DNA of 7,567 nucleotides, taken from the NCBI GenBank assembly GCA_028867395.1, contig JAGWGO010000064.1, forward strand, positions 1 to 7,567. The letters are read 5' to 3'. This stretch comes from Nitrososphaerota archaeon (GTDB lineage: Archaea; Thermoproteota; Nitrososphaeria; Nitrososphaerales; Nitrosopumilaceae). A program made the translations under genes and the position numbers. The notes under the pieces are model-generated. The model was given only the letters and a program-made list of their open reading frames with translations, was not told the origin of the DNA and made no database searches. Positions 1 through 5,240 of the stretch are shown piece by piece. The stretch's first letter is position 1. Each line of letters starts with the position of its first letter.

Positions 1-684
1 ACCAAGTTTAGCGGTGGCACTGGTGTACTGCCAGAAGGCCTACTCAAGCCATCAGAGGTCTACAGGGTAGGAATAATCATGCTTGTGCTAGGCGCACTGA
101 TAGGCGCATACTTTGTCTACGAGAGAGGAATCATTATTGCAATAATTTTGGGATTTGCAATAATCTCAATCTACTTTTATTCTACAAGAATAGTAGACTC
201 GGGCCTAGGCGAGGTCTTTGTCGCAATCAAGGGAGCAATGATAGTTCTTGGGACATATTTTGTCCAGACATCCCATATCACTGCAGAGCCAGTACTTGGA
301 GGCATAGTATCAGGGGTTTTATCATCGACAGTCCTTTTCGTAAACTCTTTTCCTGACTATGATGCAGACAAGTCGCACGGCAGAAAGACACTTGTCATAC
401 TTCTTGGAAGGCCAAAGGCAGCAGCAAGTACGTGGATCTTTCCTGCAATGGCACATGGAATTATCATAATTTCTGTTGCGTTGCATCTCTTTCCACTAAT
501 TTCACTCATCACTCTTGCTACAATACCAATCTCGATAAAATCATGCAAGGCACTGAAGCTAAAGTTTGACAAGGTAGAAGAGTTTGTGCCAATAATGAAA
601 GATTTTGTGTCCTACAGCAGGATAACAGGAGCTCTTCTTGTCGTGAGCTTTGTCATTGATTATTTTCTTAAAACGACCCAGTAG
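1..684 (+). CDS. UbiA-family prenyltransferase, MenA-like, 3' part (5' end outside window)
   Basis: The frame is open from base 1 to a TAG at 682-684, giving 227 C-terminal residues. The ATG at 79 is probably internal, because residues before it (GGTGVLPEGLLKPSEVYR) look like the conserved loop leading into a membrane helix. UbiA enzymes are integral membrane proteins that transfer a polyprenyl chain to an acceptor using Mg2+ held by two Asp-rich motifs. The second motif is visible as DYDADKSHGRKT (fragment residues about 119-130, bases about 355-390), followed by LVILLGR. Several hydrophobic stretches match transmembrane helices. The first Asp motif would lie upstream of the window. The D-x-D-x-D-x3-GRKTL-x3-LGR pattern resembles MenA (1,4-dihydroxy-2-naphthoate prenyltransferase, menaquinone synthesis) most, but a digeranylgeranylglyceryl-phosphate or heme-type UbiA member cannot be excluded. 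The family is secure; the substrate is inferred. Confidence 0.87.
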   Translation, partial: TKFSGGTGVLPEGLLKPSEVYRVGIIMLVLGALIGAYFVYERGIIIAIILGFAIISIYFYSTRIVDSGLGEVFVAIKGAMIVLGTYFVQTSHITAEPVLGGIVSGVLSSTVLFVNSFPDYDADKSHGRKTLVILLGRPKAAASTWIFPAMAHGIIIISVALHLFPLISLITLATIPISIKSCKALKLKFDKVEEFVPIMKDFVSYSRITGALLVVSFVIDYFLKTTQ

Positions 685-685
685 A

Positions 686-693
686 ATTAAATC
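686..693 (+). promoter_or_regulatory. Putative TATA box of the aldo/keto reductase gene
   Basis: ATTAAATC is centred about 25.5 bp before the ATG at 715, the spacing expected for a leaderless archaeal transcript. It begins directly after the upstream stop codon, so the 30-bp gap can hold a separate promoter. Read-through from the prenyltransferase gene is also possible. Confidence 0.45.
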
Positions 694-714
694 GTCCATA
701 TCCAAAATCATGCC

Positions 715-1821
715 ATGCTACAAGGTTATGCAACTCCAGAAGGTACGGCACAATTTGCAAAAAACCATCCAGGGGTTGCAAAGAACCATTTCAAACAGTT
801 TGGCGGATTGATGCTTTCATCCATAGGCATAGGCACGTACCTTGGAAACCCTGATGACGCCACAGATGTGCTAGTCAAGGATGCGGTTGTAAAATCAGTC
901 ACGCTTGGCACAAACGTCATAGATACGGCAATAAATTACAGGTCACAAAAGGCAGAGAGATCAGTTGGTAAGGCAATTGCCCAACTAATCGAGAAAGAAA
1001 AATCAGAAAGGAACCAGTTGTTTGTCAGTACAAAGAACGGATACATAACAAATGACGGAGATATCAATGAAGACTTTTGGCAGAACATACAAACCACGCT
1101 TGTAAAGCCAGGCATAATCAAGTCAGGAGACATATCATCAGGATATCACTGCATGACGATACCATATTTGCAGAACCAGCTTGAAAAGAGTCTTGCCAAT
1201 TTGGGTCTTGAATGCATAGACCTGATGTACCTTCACAATGCAGCAGAAGGCCAGCTTCAGGACATAACAAAAGAAGATTTCATGAAAAGGCTTGGCGAGG
1301 TATTCGATTTTTACGAAAAGCAGAGAACAGCAGGAAAGATAAGATATTACGGCATGGCAACGTGGGAGTGTTTCAGAGTTCCACCAGAAAATCCACAGTA
1401 TCTCTCAATTTTTGATGTAGCCAAGTTGGCCACAACTGTTGGAGGCCCACAGAACGGATTCAAGTTCATCCAGTTGCCATACAACATGTATTACGATCAA
1501 GCCCTTACCGGAAAGAATCATGTGCAAGACGGCACAGTGTTTACTATTTTGGAAGCCGCTGCAAAACTTGGAATCGGAGTCTTCACAAGTGTACCGCTAA
1601 TGCAGGCAAAACTCCTAGGCCCGGATGTATTGCCAGAGTTTGGACAGATGACACGAGCATCTCATCGAGCAATCCAGTTTGTCCGGTCGACACCAGGAGT
1701 TATTGCACCGCTTGTAGGACAAAAGTCTCCTTCCCATGTTGACGAGAATCTAGAGATTGCAAAGACGCCAGTCATGAACGAGTCAGAATTTTCTGATCTC
1801 GTCCGCAAGCTGTCTTCATGA
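715..1821 (+). CDS. Aldo/keto reductase family protein
   Basis: This 368-residue soluble protein is an aldo/keto reductase, a TIM-barrel NAD(P)H-dependent oxidoreductase family acting on carbonyls. The expected catalytic tetrad is visible: D70 and Y75 in DTAINY, K107 in STKNG, and H174 in MYLHN. A late motif VGQKSPSHVDENL (about residues 337-349) matches the usual C-terminal cofactor-binding region. The protein is longer than a typical 280-340-residue family member. About 67 residues separate K107 from H174, roughly twice the usual gap, including VKPGIIKSGDI and GYHCMTIPYL. From memory, a bacterial/archaeal AKR subgroup carries the same kind of insertion, so this is probably a subfamily trait and not an anomaly. 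The start at 715 is supported by a TATA-like box 25-26 bp upstream; the ATG at 710 is out of frame. The substrate cannot be told from the sequence. The stop codon TGA at 1819-1821 touches the palindrome of the next promoter. Confidence 0.93.
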   Translation: MLQGYATPEGTAQFAKNHPGVAKNHFKQFGGLMLSSIGIGTYLGNPDDATDVLVKDAVVKSVTLGTNVIDTAINYRSQKAERSVGKAIAQLIEKEKSERNQLFVSTKNGYITNDGDINEDFWQNIQTTLVKPGIIKSGDISSGYHCMTIPYLQNQLEKSLANLGLECIDLMYLHNAAEGQLQDITKEDFMKRLGEVFDFYEKQRTAGKIRYYGMATWECFRVPPENPQYLSIFDVAKLATTVGGPQNGFKFIQLPYNMYYDQALTGKNHVQDGTVFTILEAAAKLGIGVFTSVPLMQAKLLGPDVLPEFGQMTRASHRAIQFVRSTPGVIAPLVGQKSPSHVDENLEIAKTPVMNESEFSDLVRKLSS

Positions 1822-1839
1822 CTTGAGATTAACTCAAGT
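1821..1839. repeat. Perfect 7-bp inverted repeat next to the YHS-gene TATA box
   Basis: ACTTGAG (1821-1827) and CTCAAGT (1833-1839) are exact reverse complements separated by ATTAA. The right arm directly precedes TTTAAATA, so it covers the position of the TFB recognition element. A bound dimeric regulator there would be expected to control the YHS gene. Alternatively, with the following TTTT (1839-1842), it could act as a hairpin-type terminator for the aldo/keto reductase. Confidence 0.55.
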
Positions 1840-1847
1840 TTTAAATA
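1840..1847 (+). promoter_or_regulatory. TATA box of the YHS-domain gene
   Basis: TTTAAATA is a near-consensus archaeal TATA box centred about 26 bp before the ATG at 1870. This predicts a leaderless mRNA and separate transcription from the aldo/keto reductase gene upstream. Confidence 0.7.
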
Positions 1848-1869
1848 CAAATACCAGACGAATCAAGGC

Positions 1870-2016
1870 ATGACGGTAGTAGACCCAGTCTGCGGAATAG
1901 AGCTTGATGAGAAACTTGCACTAGAGCATGAGTATAAGGGAAAAAAATACTACTTTTGCTGCCACGGCTGCAAGCGAATCTTTGTAAGAAAGCCAAACAA
2001 GTGGAAGAAAAACTAG
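1870..2016 (+). CDS. Small YHS-domain protein (48 aa)
   Basis: The ORF begins with MTVVDPVCGIELDE and ends KPNKWKKN, and nearly the whole 48 residues form one YHS domain. Diagnostic residues are DPVCG (5-9), the YKGKKYYFCC segment (22-31) and CKRIF (34-38), with cysteines 8, 30, 31 and 34. YHS domains occur in heavy-metal-transporting ATPases and in stand-alone proteins, and are thought to bind metal through conserved cysteines. The partner here is unknown. A strong TATA box 26 bp before the ATG supports this start and a leaderless transcript. No transmembrane segment or other domain is present. The gene has its own promoter and a flanking palindrome, so it may be regulated separately, perhaps by metal or redox state (inference). 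Its stop codon shares the tetranucleotide CTAG (2013-2016) with the stop of the convergent asparagine-synthase-like gene. Confidence 0.9.
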   Translation: MTVVDPVCGIELDEKLALEHEYKGKKYYFCCHGCKRIFVRKPNKWKKN

Positions 2017-2960
2017 ATGGGAAAGCTGCCGCACATTCTGCAAAAGTGCGAGCCGACATCAACAGAATAATTGCAATTTGGGCACTTGTTTTCTAAAGTG
2101 TGTAGCGCTGCGGGAAAATCAAAGTATCTTCTATATATCTCATAGTAATGCAGCGCCTCCTTTGACTGGAGCGCAACCTGTTCCTTCTCATGATATATCT
2201 TTGACTTTTCGGCATAGACATAGTCTTGGATCATGTTTTCAAAGAAACTTGTCAATCCAGATGTGCCAGAACCATCTTGCATTGCGGCCTTTTCGCCCCA
2301 TACTATACTCTGTGGCAACAAGCCGTCAAACGCTTTTCTTAGGATCCACTTGCCGTATTTTTGTCCATCCTGTTCTCGAACCTTGAGATCAGCAGGTATG
2401 GACTTGGCACACTTGACAACTTTATCATCAAGAAAAGGCGCGTACAACTCGATTCCAATGGAACTGGACATTGCACGCGACGGAAAGTGCATCACCTTCC
2501 AGATTCGCTCAAGGTCTTTTTGTAATTCAGGGGCAGACATGCGTTTGAAAAAATTATACCCTGCAAATAGCTCATCCGCTCCATCCCCTGTCATTATAGA
2601 CTGAAAGCCATCCTTCTTTGCGTTCTTCATGGTAAGGTACACCACAATGTTGTTTCTTACCTCGATTGGATTGAATACCTTTAAGATCTTTATAGTATGA
2701 TCCACTGCATCCAAGAGATCGTTGATTGATGCAGAAAGAATATGCAATTTCAAGTGATTCTTATTTGCAACAAGTTGTGCATTTACAAGATCCGTTGATG
2801 CAAAGTCCTTTGCAATCATGGTATACGCAGTGACGTCTTTTCCCACATATGATGCAAGAATGGAAGAGTCAAGACCGCCTGAAAGCGAGATGGTTTGAGT
2901 CTTGCATCTTGAGACAACGTCTGAGAGAATCGCCTTAATCTCTGAGCAAATTTCTTGCAA
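2013..2960 (-). CDS. Asparagine synthase-like PP-loop ATPase with C-terminal zinc ribbon
   Basis: This 315-residue protein matches the synthetase domain of class B asparagine synthetase. The PP-loop SGGLDSS is at 27-33, MTGDGADELFAGY at 123-135, ELYAPFLDD at 171-179, and a K-x3-LRKAF segment near 204-211 as in AsnB. Such domains adenylate the aspartate side chain so it can be amidated. The N-terminal Cys-type glutaminase domain of full AsnB is absent, so any amidation would need free ammonia or a separate glutaminase (inference; ammonia is the energy substrate of many organisms of this group). The C-terminus holds a CPNC (293-296) plus CRMC (307-310) zinc ribbon. The start is a TTG at 2960: no ATG or GTG lies between it and the in-frame stop at 2982-2984. 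AGGA lies 9 nt upstream as a plausible ribosome-binding site. The substrate may be Asp or another carboxylate. The protein family is secure. Confidence 0.88.
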   Translation of the reverse strand: MQEICSEIKAILSDVVSRCKTQTISLSGGLDSSILASYVGKDVTAYTMIAKDFASTDLVNAQLVANKNHLKLHILSASINDLLDAVDHTIKILKVFNPIEVRNNIVVYLTMKNAKKDGFQSIMTGDGADELFAGYNFFKRMSAPELQKDLERIWKVMHFPSRAMSSSIGIELYAPFLDDKVVKCAKSIPADLKVREQDGQKYGKWILRKAFDGLLPQSIVWGEKAAMQDGSGTSGLTSFFENMIQDYVYAEKSKIYHEKEQVALQSKEALHYYEIYRRYFDFPAALHTLENKCPNCNYSVDVGSHFCRMCGSFPI

Positions 2961-2969
2961 CGGATAGAT

Positions 2970-2973
2970 TCCT
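2970..2973 (-). promoter_or_regulatory. Possible Shine-Dalgarno site deciding the TTG start
   Basis: On the minus strand AGGA sits 9 nt before the TTG at 2960. It is one of the few genes in the window whose TATA-like element (3000-3007) is too far upstream for a leaderless message, so a short leader with this site fits. The match is only four bases. Confidence 0.35.
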
Positions 2974-2999
2974 GTCGTCTCTCAATTAAGTCATAATGG

Positions 3000-3007
3000 C
3001 TATAAAG
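3000..3007 (-). promoter_or_regulatory. Putative TATA box of the asparagine synthase-like gene
   Basis: Minus strand CTTTATAG is centred about 43 bp before the TTG start. Initiation about 26 bp downstream would give a leader near 17 nt. It lies beside the opposing promoter of the HTH regulator gene, in an 85-bp divergent intergenic region. Confidence 0.45.
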
Positions 3008-3013
3008 ATTAGC

Positions 3014-3021
3014 TTTAAATA
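3014..3021 (+). promoter_or_regulatory. TATA box of the HTH regulator gene
   Basis: TTTAAATA is centred about 28 bp before the ATG at 3046, predicting a leaderless or nearly leaderless mRNA. The same octamer is used by the YHS gene at 1840-1847. Confidence 0.65.
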
Positions 3022-3045
3022 TTTTACAAAGGCAAAGTTCCGCAT

Positions 3046-3462
3046 ATGCTTTTACCTGCAGAGATTGAAACAAAAACACTCATCCCAGCATTAAGGGCAA
3101 TCCTGGCCAAAAAGCTAATCGAGGATCACAAGATCCGCGAAGAAGAAGTCTCAAAGATGCTTGGCGTGACACAGGCTGCAATAAGCAACTACGTAAGAGG
3201 AACAAGGGGAGATCCAGAACTTATCAACAAGCTTCTTGCAGTAAAAGAAGTCTCTGAAATGATAAACGATATTTGCGGCAACTTGGCATCAAACATGGCA
3301 TACACGCCATCGAGTTTATCAAAGTTCATTGGCCTCTGCAACTACATAAAATCAAGCCTTCTAATCTGTGATATTCATCACAAGCTAGAGTCAAACATCG
3401 ATGAGGCAATATGCAAAGAGTGCGAGAACATGCTGCTCAAAGGTCCTGGCAGCGCTTTCTAA
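3046..3462 (+). CDS. XRE-type helix-turn-helix transcriptional regulator with Cys/His cluster
   Basis: This 138-residue protein has a clear helix-turn-helix at about residues 32-52 (EEEVSKMLGVTQAAISNYVRG in two pieces: the first helix ends near MLG, and the recognition helix is TQAAISNYV). That is typical of Cro/CI-type archaeal regulators grouped, as I recall, in COG2522. The N-terminal 20 residues (ETKTLIPALRAILAKKL) form a preceding helix. The C-terminal half carries a possible metal site: C108 with H111-H112, and C123-x2-C126 (CKEC). This suggests zinc or an iron-sulfur sensor function, but no ligand is known from the sequence. It is divergent from the asparagine synthase-like gene across 85 bp, so it might regulate that gene or itself (inference). 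Its TAA overlaps the TAG of the convergent Alba-like gene by 4 bp in interval terms. Confidence 0.88.
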   Translation: MLLPAEIETKTLIPALRAILAKKLIEDHKIREEEVSKMLGVTQAAISNYVRGTRGDPELINKLLAVKEVSEMINDICGNLASNMAYTPSSLSKFIGLCNYIKSSLLICDIHHKLESNIDEAICKECENMLLKGPGSAF

Positions 3463-3779
3463 TTTGTCTTCGTTATAGTAATCTCAATGATTGATATCAG
3501 CGGGCCGTTTGTTCCCTGACTCTCGCTGTCTACAACGATGTCAAGTATCTTCGAGTTGCCCTTCATCATGTTTTCTGTGACAACGTTTGCTACTGCCACT
3601 GCGACAGGAATGGAATCGCCCCGTGCCCTAAGGGTAACAGTCTTGTGTATTACCAGATCAGTCAAGATATCAAGCGCACATTCCATGACTGGCTGCTGAT
3701 CTATTGCGATCAATTTTCCTGCTCTTGAGTGTTTACCAATATCTCTTAGCTGTACGTTTTCTTCAATTCCACTCAACAA
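3459..3779 (-). CDS. Alba-superfamily nucleic-acid-binding protein, divergent
   Basis: The 106 residues align end to end with Alba (Sso10b/Ssh10b), a small dimeric archaeal chromatin and RNA-binding protein. Matching segments are PVMECALDIL (30-39) to PVMNYVL, VTLRARGDSI (48-57) to IVIKARGRAI, and ISIIEITI (95-102) to the final strand VSTIEIAI. However, the paired lysines before PVM in canonical Alba (K16-K17 in Sulfolobus) are Q28-Q29 here. The Arg after ARG is Asp, and the usual RNRF stretch reads TENM. Nucleic-acid affinity or target choice is therefore probably altered. There is no ATG: the frame opens with TTG-TTG (3779 and 3776) directly after an upstream stop at 3783-3785. A TATA-like CTTTAATAG lies about 30 bp upstream. 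The gene sits downstream of rpoK on the same strand, 54 bp away, with its own promoter in the gap. Confidence 0.82.
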   Translation of the reverse strand: MLSGIEENVQLRDIGKHSRAGKLIAIDQQPVMECALDILTDLVIHKTVTLRARGDSIPVAVAVANVVTENMMKGNSKILDIVVDSESQGTNGPLISIIEITITKTN

Positions 3780-3804
3780 ACTCTATCACACCAAATTTAA
3801 CATT

Positions 3805-3813
3805 CTATTAAAG
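3805..3813 (-). promoter_or_regulatory. Putative TATA box of the Alba-like gene
   Basis: Minus strand CTTTAATAG is centred about 30 bp before the TTG at 3779. A second AT-rich element (TTAAAT, 3795-3800) is only 18 bp away and would place initiation inside the gene, so the farther box is preferred. Confidence 0.4.
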
Positions 3814-3833
3814 TCTTATCGATGAATCATCCA

Positions 3834-4340
3834 TCAATCGAAAAGATCAATCGGTATATTCTGAAAGTCTCCATTTGGTAAAACACGCCTTATTGTAATT
3901 GGTATGACACGCTTTTCAAGTTCTGTATACGCTAGATCAAGCGATGTTGCGACCTCTTTTGGGACTGGTATAAACGGTGGAGCTCCAAGTGACAACTGTA
4001 GTGCACGTGCGCCAAGAATTCTTGCCTTTTCAAAACGAGTAAGGGTTGGAGGACCTATCATTATCTTGCCTTTTCCAGTGGTCTCATATTCCACAGGAGT
4101 GTGAACTGGGTCTACCTCGATTATCTCTCTTGCAGCAATAATTTTTTGTATTCTTTCTTGCTCTGCAATCTCTTCTGGAGAGAGTTCTTTCTTTCCTCGC
4201 TTTGCAGCTGGCTTTTCCTCTTCTTCGGCTGTTACCTCTACAGCCTCTGTCTCTGGCGCCAAGATGGTTTCTGCAACTGGTTCTTCCTCTGTCGGAACCT
4301 CTTCGGTATCTACACTAACTTCCTCAGGTTCATCAGACAT
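3834..4340 (-). CDS. rpoK: DNA-directed RNA polymerase subunit K (RpoK/Rpb6) with acidic N-terminal extension
   Basis: The C-terminal third carries the RpoK/Rpb6 signature: LTRFEKARILGARALQLSLG (100-119), then PFIPVP, and ELEKRVIPITIRRVLPNG (140-157). RpoK helps hold the clamp and assembly of archaeal RNA polymerase. The total length is 168 residues, well above the roughly 60-90 of many archaeal RpoK proteins. Residues 1-45 are very rich in Glu and Asp (for example TEEVPTEEEP), followed by AAKRGKKE and a charged helix to about 72. Eukaryotic Rpb6 also has an acidic tail, but shared ancestry of the tails is only inference. The frame is open upstream to 4670, yet the ATG at 4340 is chosen because a TATA box lies 27 bp before it and the upstream codons overlap the divergent gene. 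Transcription starts from the shared TATA element at 4363-4372. Confidence 0.95.
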   Translation of the reverse strand: MSDEPEEVSVDTEEVPTEEEPVAETILAPETEAVEVTAEEEEKPAAKRGKKELSPEEIAEQERIQKIIAAREIIEVDPVHTPVEYETTGKGKIMIGPPTLTRFEKARILGARALQLSLGAPPFIPVPKEVATSLDLAYTELEKRVIPITIRRVLPNGDFQNIPIDLFD

Positions 4341-4362
4341 CGCAAAATTGGATAAACAAACG

Positions 4363-4372
4363 TTATATATTT
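4363..4372. promoter_or_regulatory. Single TATA box shared by two divergent leaderless genes
   Basis: The only TATA-like sequence in the 52-bp gap between rpoK and the cyclophilin-like gene is TTATATATTT. Its symmetric ATATAT core (4365-4370) is 25.5 bp from the plus-strand ATG (4393) and 27.5 bp from the minus-strand ATG (4340). Both distances fit leaderless initiation, so one box may serve both directions. Confidence 0.65.
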
Positions 4373-4392
4373 CATCATACTCTCTCTCAAAA

Positions 4393-4779
4393 ATGAGTGC
4401 CGGGTCCGTATCGAAAATTGATCTGGTTCTCTCATTGAAGGGCAAGTCACAATCAGGACTGGAACTCAAACGCCATCTTGCACCAAAGACAACAGGTGTT
4501 ATAGTCAGGGCACTGCCGCTTGAGGGTAATGCGCACATGATGGGCAGCTCAATTGCGTTTATGGACACTGCTCTTAATACCGGAGGCGAGAAACTCAGGA
4601 CCCGGTTCAAAAAGGGCGATGTCGGTTTTCTGGCATCAAATGGTTCTATCTGGTTCTTCTTGGCAGACACATCTCAGACAAAGCCAATGACTCTTGTCGG
4701 CAAGATAACGTCAAACATTGAAGCACTAAGCCAAGTAAAACCAGGAGATATCTTTTCTTTAGCTCAAGCAGGCACGTAG
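4393..4779 (+). CDS. Cyclophilin-like fold protein (COG2164/TM1367-type), function unknown
   Basis: This 128-residue protein resembles the archaeal/bacterial family around Thermotoga TM1367, which has a cyclophilin-like beta-barrel but no proven isomerase activity. Recognisable segments are LKRHLAPKTTGVI (25-37), the GDVGFLASNGSIWFFLAD stretch (75-92), and KPMTLVGKI (97-105), matching the conserved core from family memory. No signal peptide or transmembrane helix is visible. The ATG at 4393 is chosen because a TATA box is centred about 26 bp upstream; the frame is open further upstream only across the start of rpoK on the other strand. It is divergent from rpoK and probably shares its TATA box. 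Its 3' end overlaps the convergent S25e gene by 16 bp. The location between two core information genes suggests constitutive expression (inference). Confidence 0.8.
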   Translation: MSAGSVSKIDLVLSLKGKSQSGLELKRHLAPKTTGVIVRALPLEGNAHMMGSSIAFMDTALNTGGEKLRTRFKKGDVGFLASNGSIWFFLADTSQTKPMTLVGKITSNIEALSQVKPGDIFSLAQAGT

Positions 4780-5075
4780 ATGCGGTGTCCGCTATATCCA
4801 CCAATTCTTTTTACCGCTCCCTGTTTTAGCAAGTTCAACAAGAATGTGTTTGCGGCAGATACTTTGACATTTGCCTGTCTTGACAATTCCTGAGCTGTAA
4901 AGACTTTGGAGCTTTTGATAAAGTTCATCGCCTGTCCTTCATCCACTATTACAGAGATAGTGTTTCTTGATTTCTGTTCTTTCTTGTCTTTCTTTTGGCC
5001 GCCTTCCTTCTTTGCAGCCTCGGCTGTTTGAGATTTTTCTGCTTGTGCAGGCGATTTTTTCTTTGCTCCACCCAT
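4764..5075 (-). CDS. rps25e: Small ribosomal subunit protein S25e
   Basis: The protein has 103 residues. A Lys-rich, Ala/Gln/Glu-containing disordered N-terminus (MGGAKKKSPAQAEK through about residue 38) is followed by a winged-helix domain, roughly 40-103. That domain includes FTAQELSRQANVKVSAAN (59-76) and LLKQGAVKRIGGYSGHRIY (82-100), which match archaeal and eukaryotic S25e. S25e binds 16S rRNA at the head of the small subunit; it is present in Thaumarchaeota, Crenarchaeota and eukaryotes but, as I recall, not in Euryarchaeota. The ATG at 5075 is preferred over an in-frame ATG at 5111, because a palindromic TTTATAAA box lies 25.5 bp before it and the 12 upstream residues do not resemble S25e. 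It is convergent with the cyclophilin-like gene, with overlapping 3' ends. Confidence 0.93.
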   Translation of the reverse strand: MGGAKKKSPAQAEKSQTAEAAKKEGGQKKDKKEQKSRNTISVIVDEGQAMNFIKSSKVFTAQELSRQANVKVSAANTFLLNLLKQGAVKRIGGYSGHRIYVPA

Positions 5076-5096
5076 GATGAAACTTTCAACTTCCCA

Positions 5097-5104
5097 TTTA
5101 TAAA
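5097..5104 (-). promoter_or_regulatory. TATA box of the S25e gene
   Basis: TTTATAAA is a palindromic TATA box centred 25.5 bp before the ATG at 5075, predicting a leaderless message. It is a main reason for choosing that start. Confidence 0.65.
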
Positions 5105-5209
5105 CGAACAAGATCTCGGCCCCCCAGTCAGGACCAAAGACTTGGAAATCAATGTGGTTTGATATGAGGATTACAATAGAAGAATTTACGTGAACAATCT
5201 TGCAAACCT

Positions 5210-5219
5210 GATAAATACC
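5210..5219 (+). promoter_or_regulatory. Putative TATA box of the PepSY-like gene
   Basis: GATAAATACC is centred about 27 bp before the ATG at 5241. Its AAATACC end is repeated in the box at 5506-5515. It lies inside the frame if the GTG at 5190 were the start, which argues for the later start. Confidence 0.45.
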
Positions 5220-5240
5220 AATTCTACAAAGATCTCCCCA

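Noticed and set aside
357..572. Minus-strand open frame inside the prenyltransferase gene
   Set aside because: It lies wholly antisense to a conserved UbiA coding region, lacks a promoter-like box at the right distance, and its translation shows no recognisable domain.
1841..2062. Minus-strand 73-codon frame over the YHS gene
   Set aside because: The plus-strand YHS domain is strongly conserved in pattern, and the antisense frame also overlaps the end of the asparagine synthase-like gene; it has no motif of its own.
2078..2604. Two overlapping plus-strand frames antisense to the asparagine synthase-like gene
   Set aside because: They mirror a well-supported coding region and show low-complexity, motif-free translations.
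2816..3079. Minus-strand 87-codon frame spanning the divergent promoter region
   Set aside because: It overlaps the conserved PP-loop region in another frame and crosses the HTH gene start; no domain visible.
4101..4355. Plus-strand frame with Cys/Phe/Leu-rich translation resembling a membrane protein
   Set aside because: It is an antisense artefact of the acidic RpoK N-terminus, and no promoter or family match supports it.
4264..4392. N-terminal extension of the cyclophilin-like protein to a start at 4264
   Set aside because: The Ser/Thr-rich extension is antisense to the Glu-rich rpoK tail, whose GAA/GAG codons read as Ser/Phe/Leu in antisense frames; the ATG at 4393 has the promoter.
4341..4670. 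N-terminal extension of rpoK to a start at 4670
   Set aside because: The extra residues are antisense to the cyclophilin-like gene and precede an ATG with an ideally spaced TATA box; they do not resemble RpoK.
5120..5125. Run of six C residues in an AT-rich intergenic region
   Set aside because: I looked for a tRNA or a hairpin around it and found neither; a short homopolymer alone is not a feature.
5152..5193. 13-codon ORF (MWFDMRITIEEFT) ending across the GTG at 5190
   Set aside because: No TATA-like box lies at leaderless distance and no ribosome-binding site is evident; probably chance.
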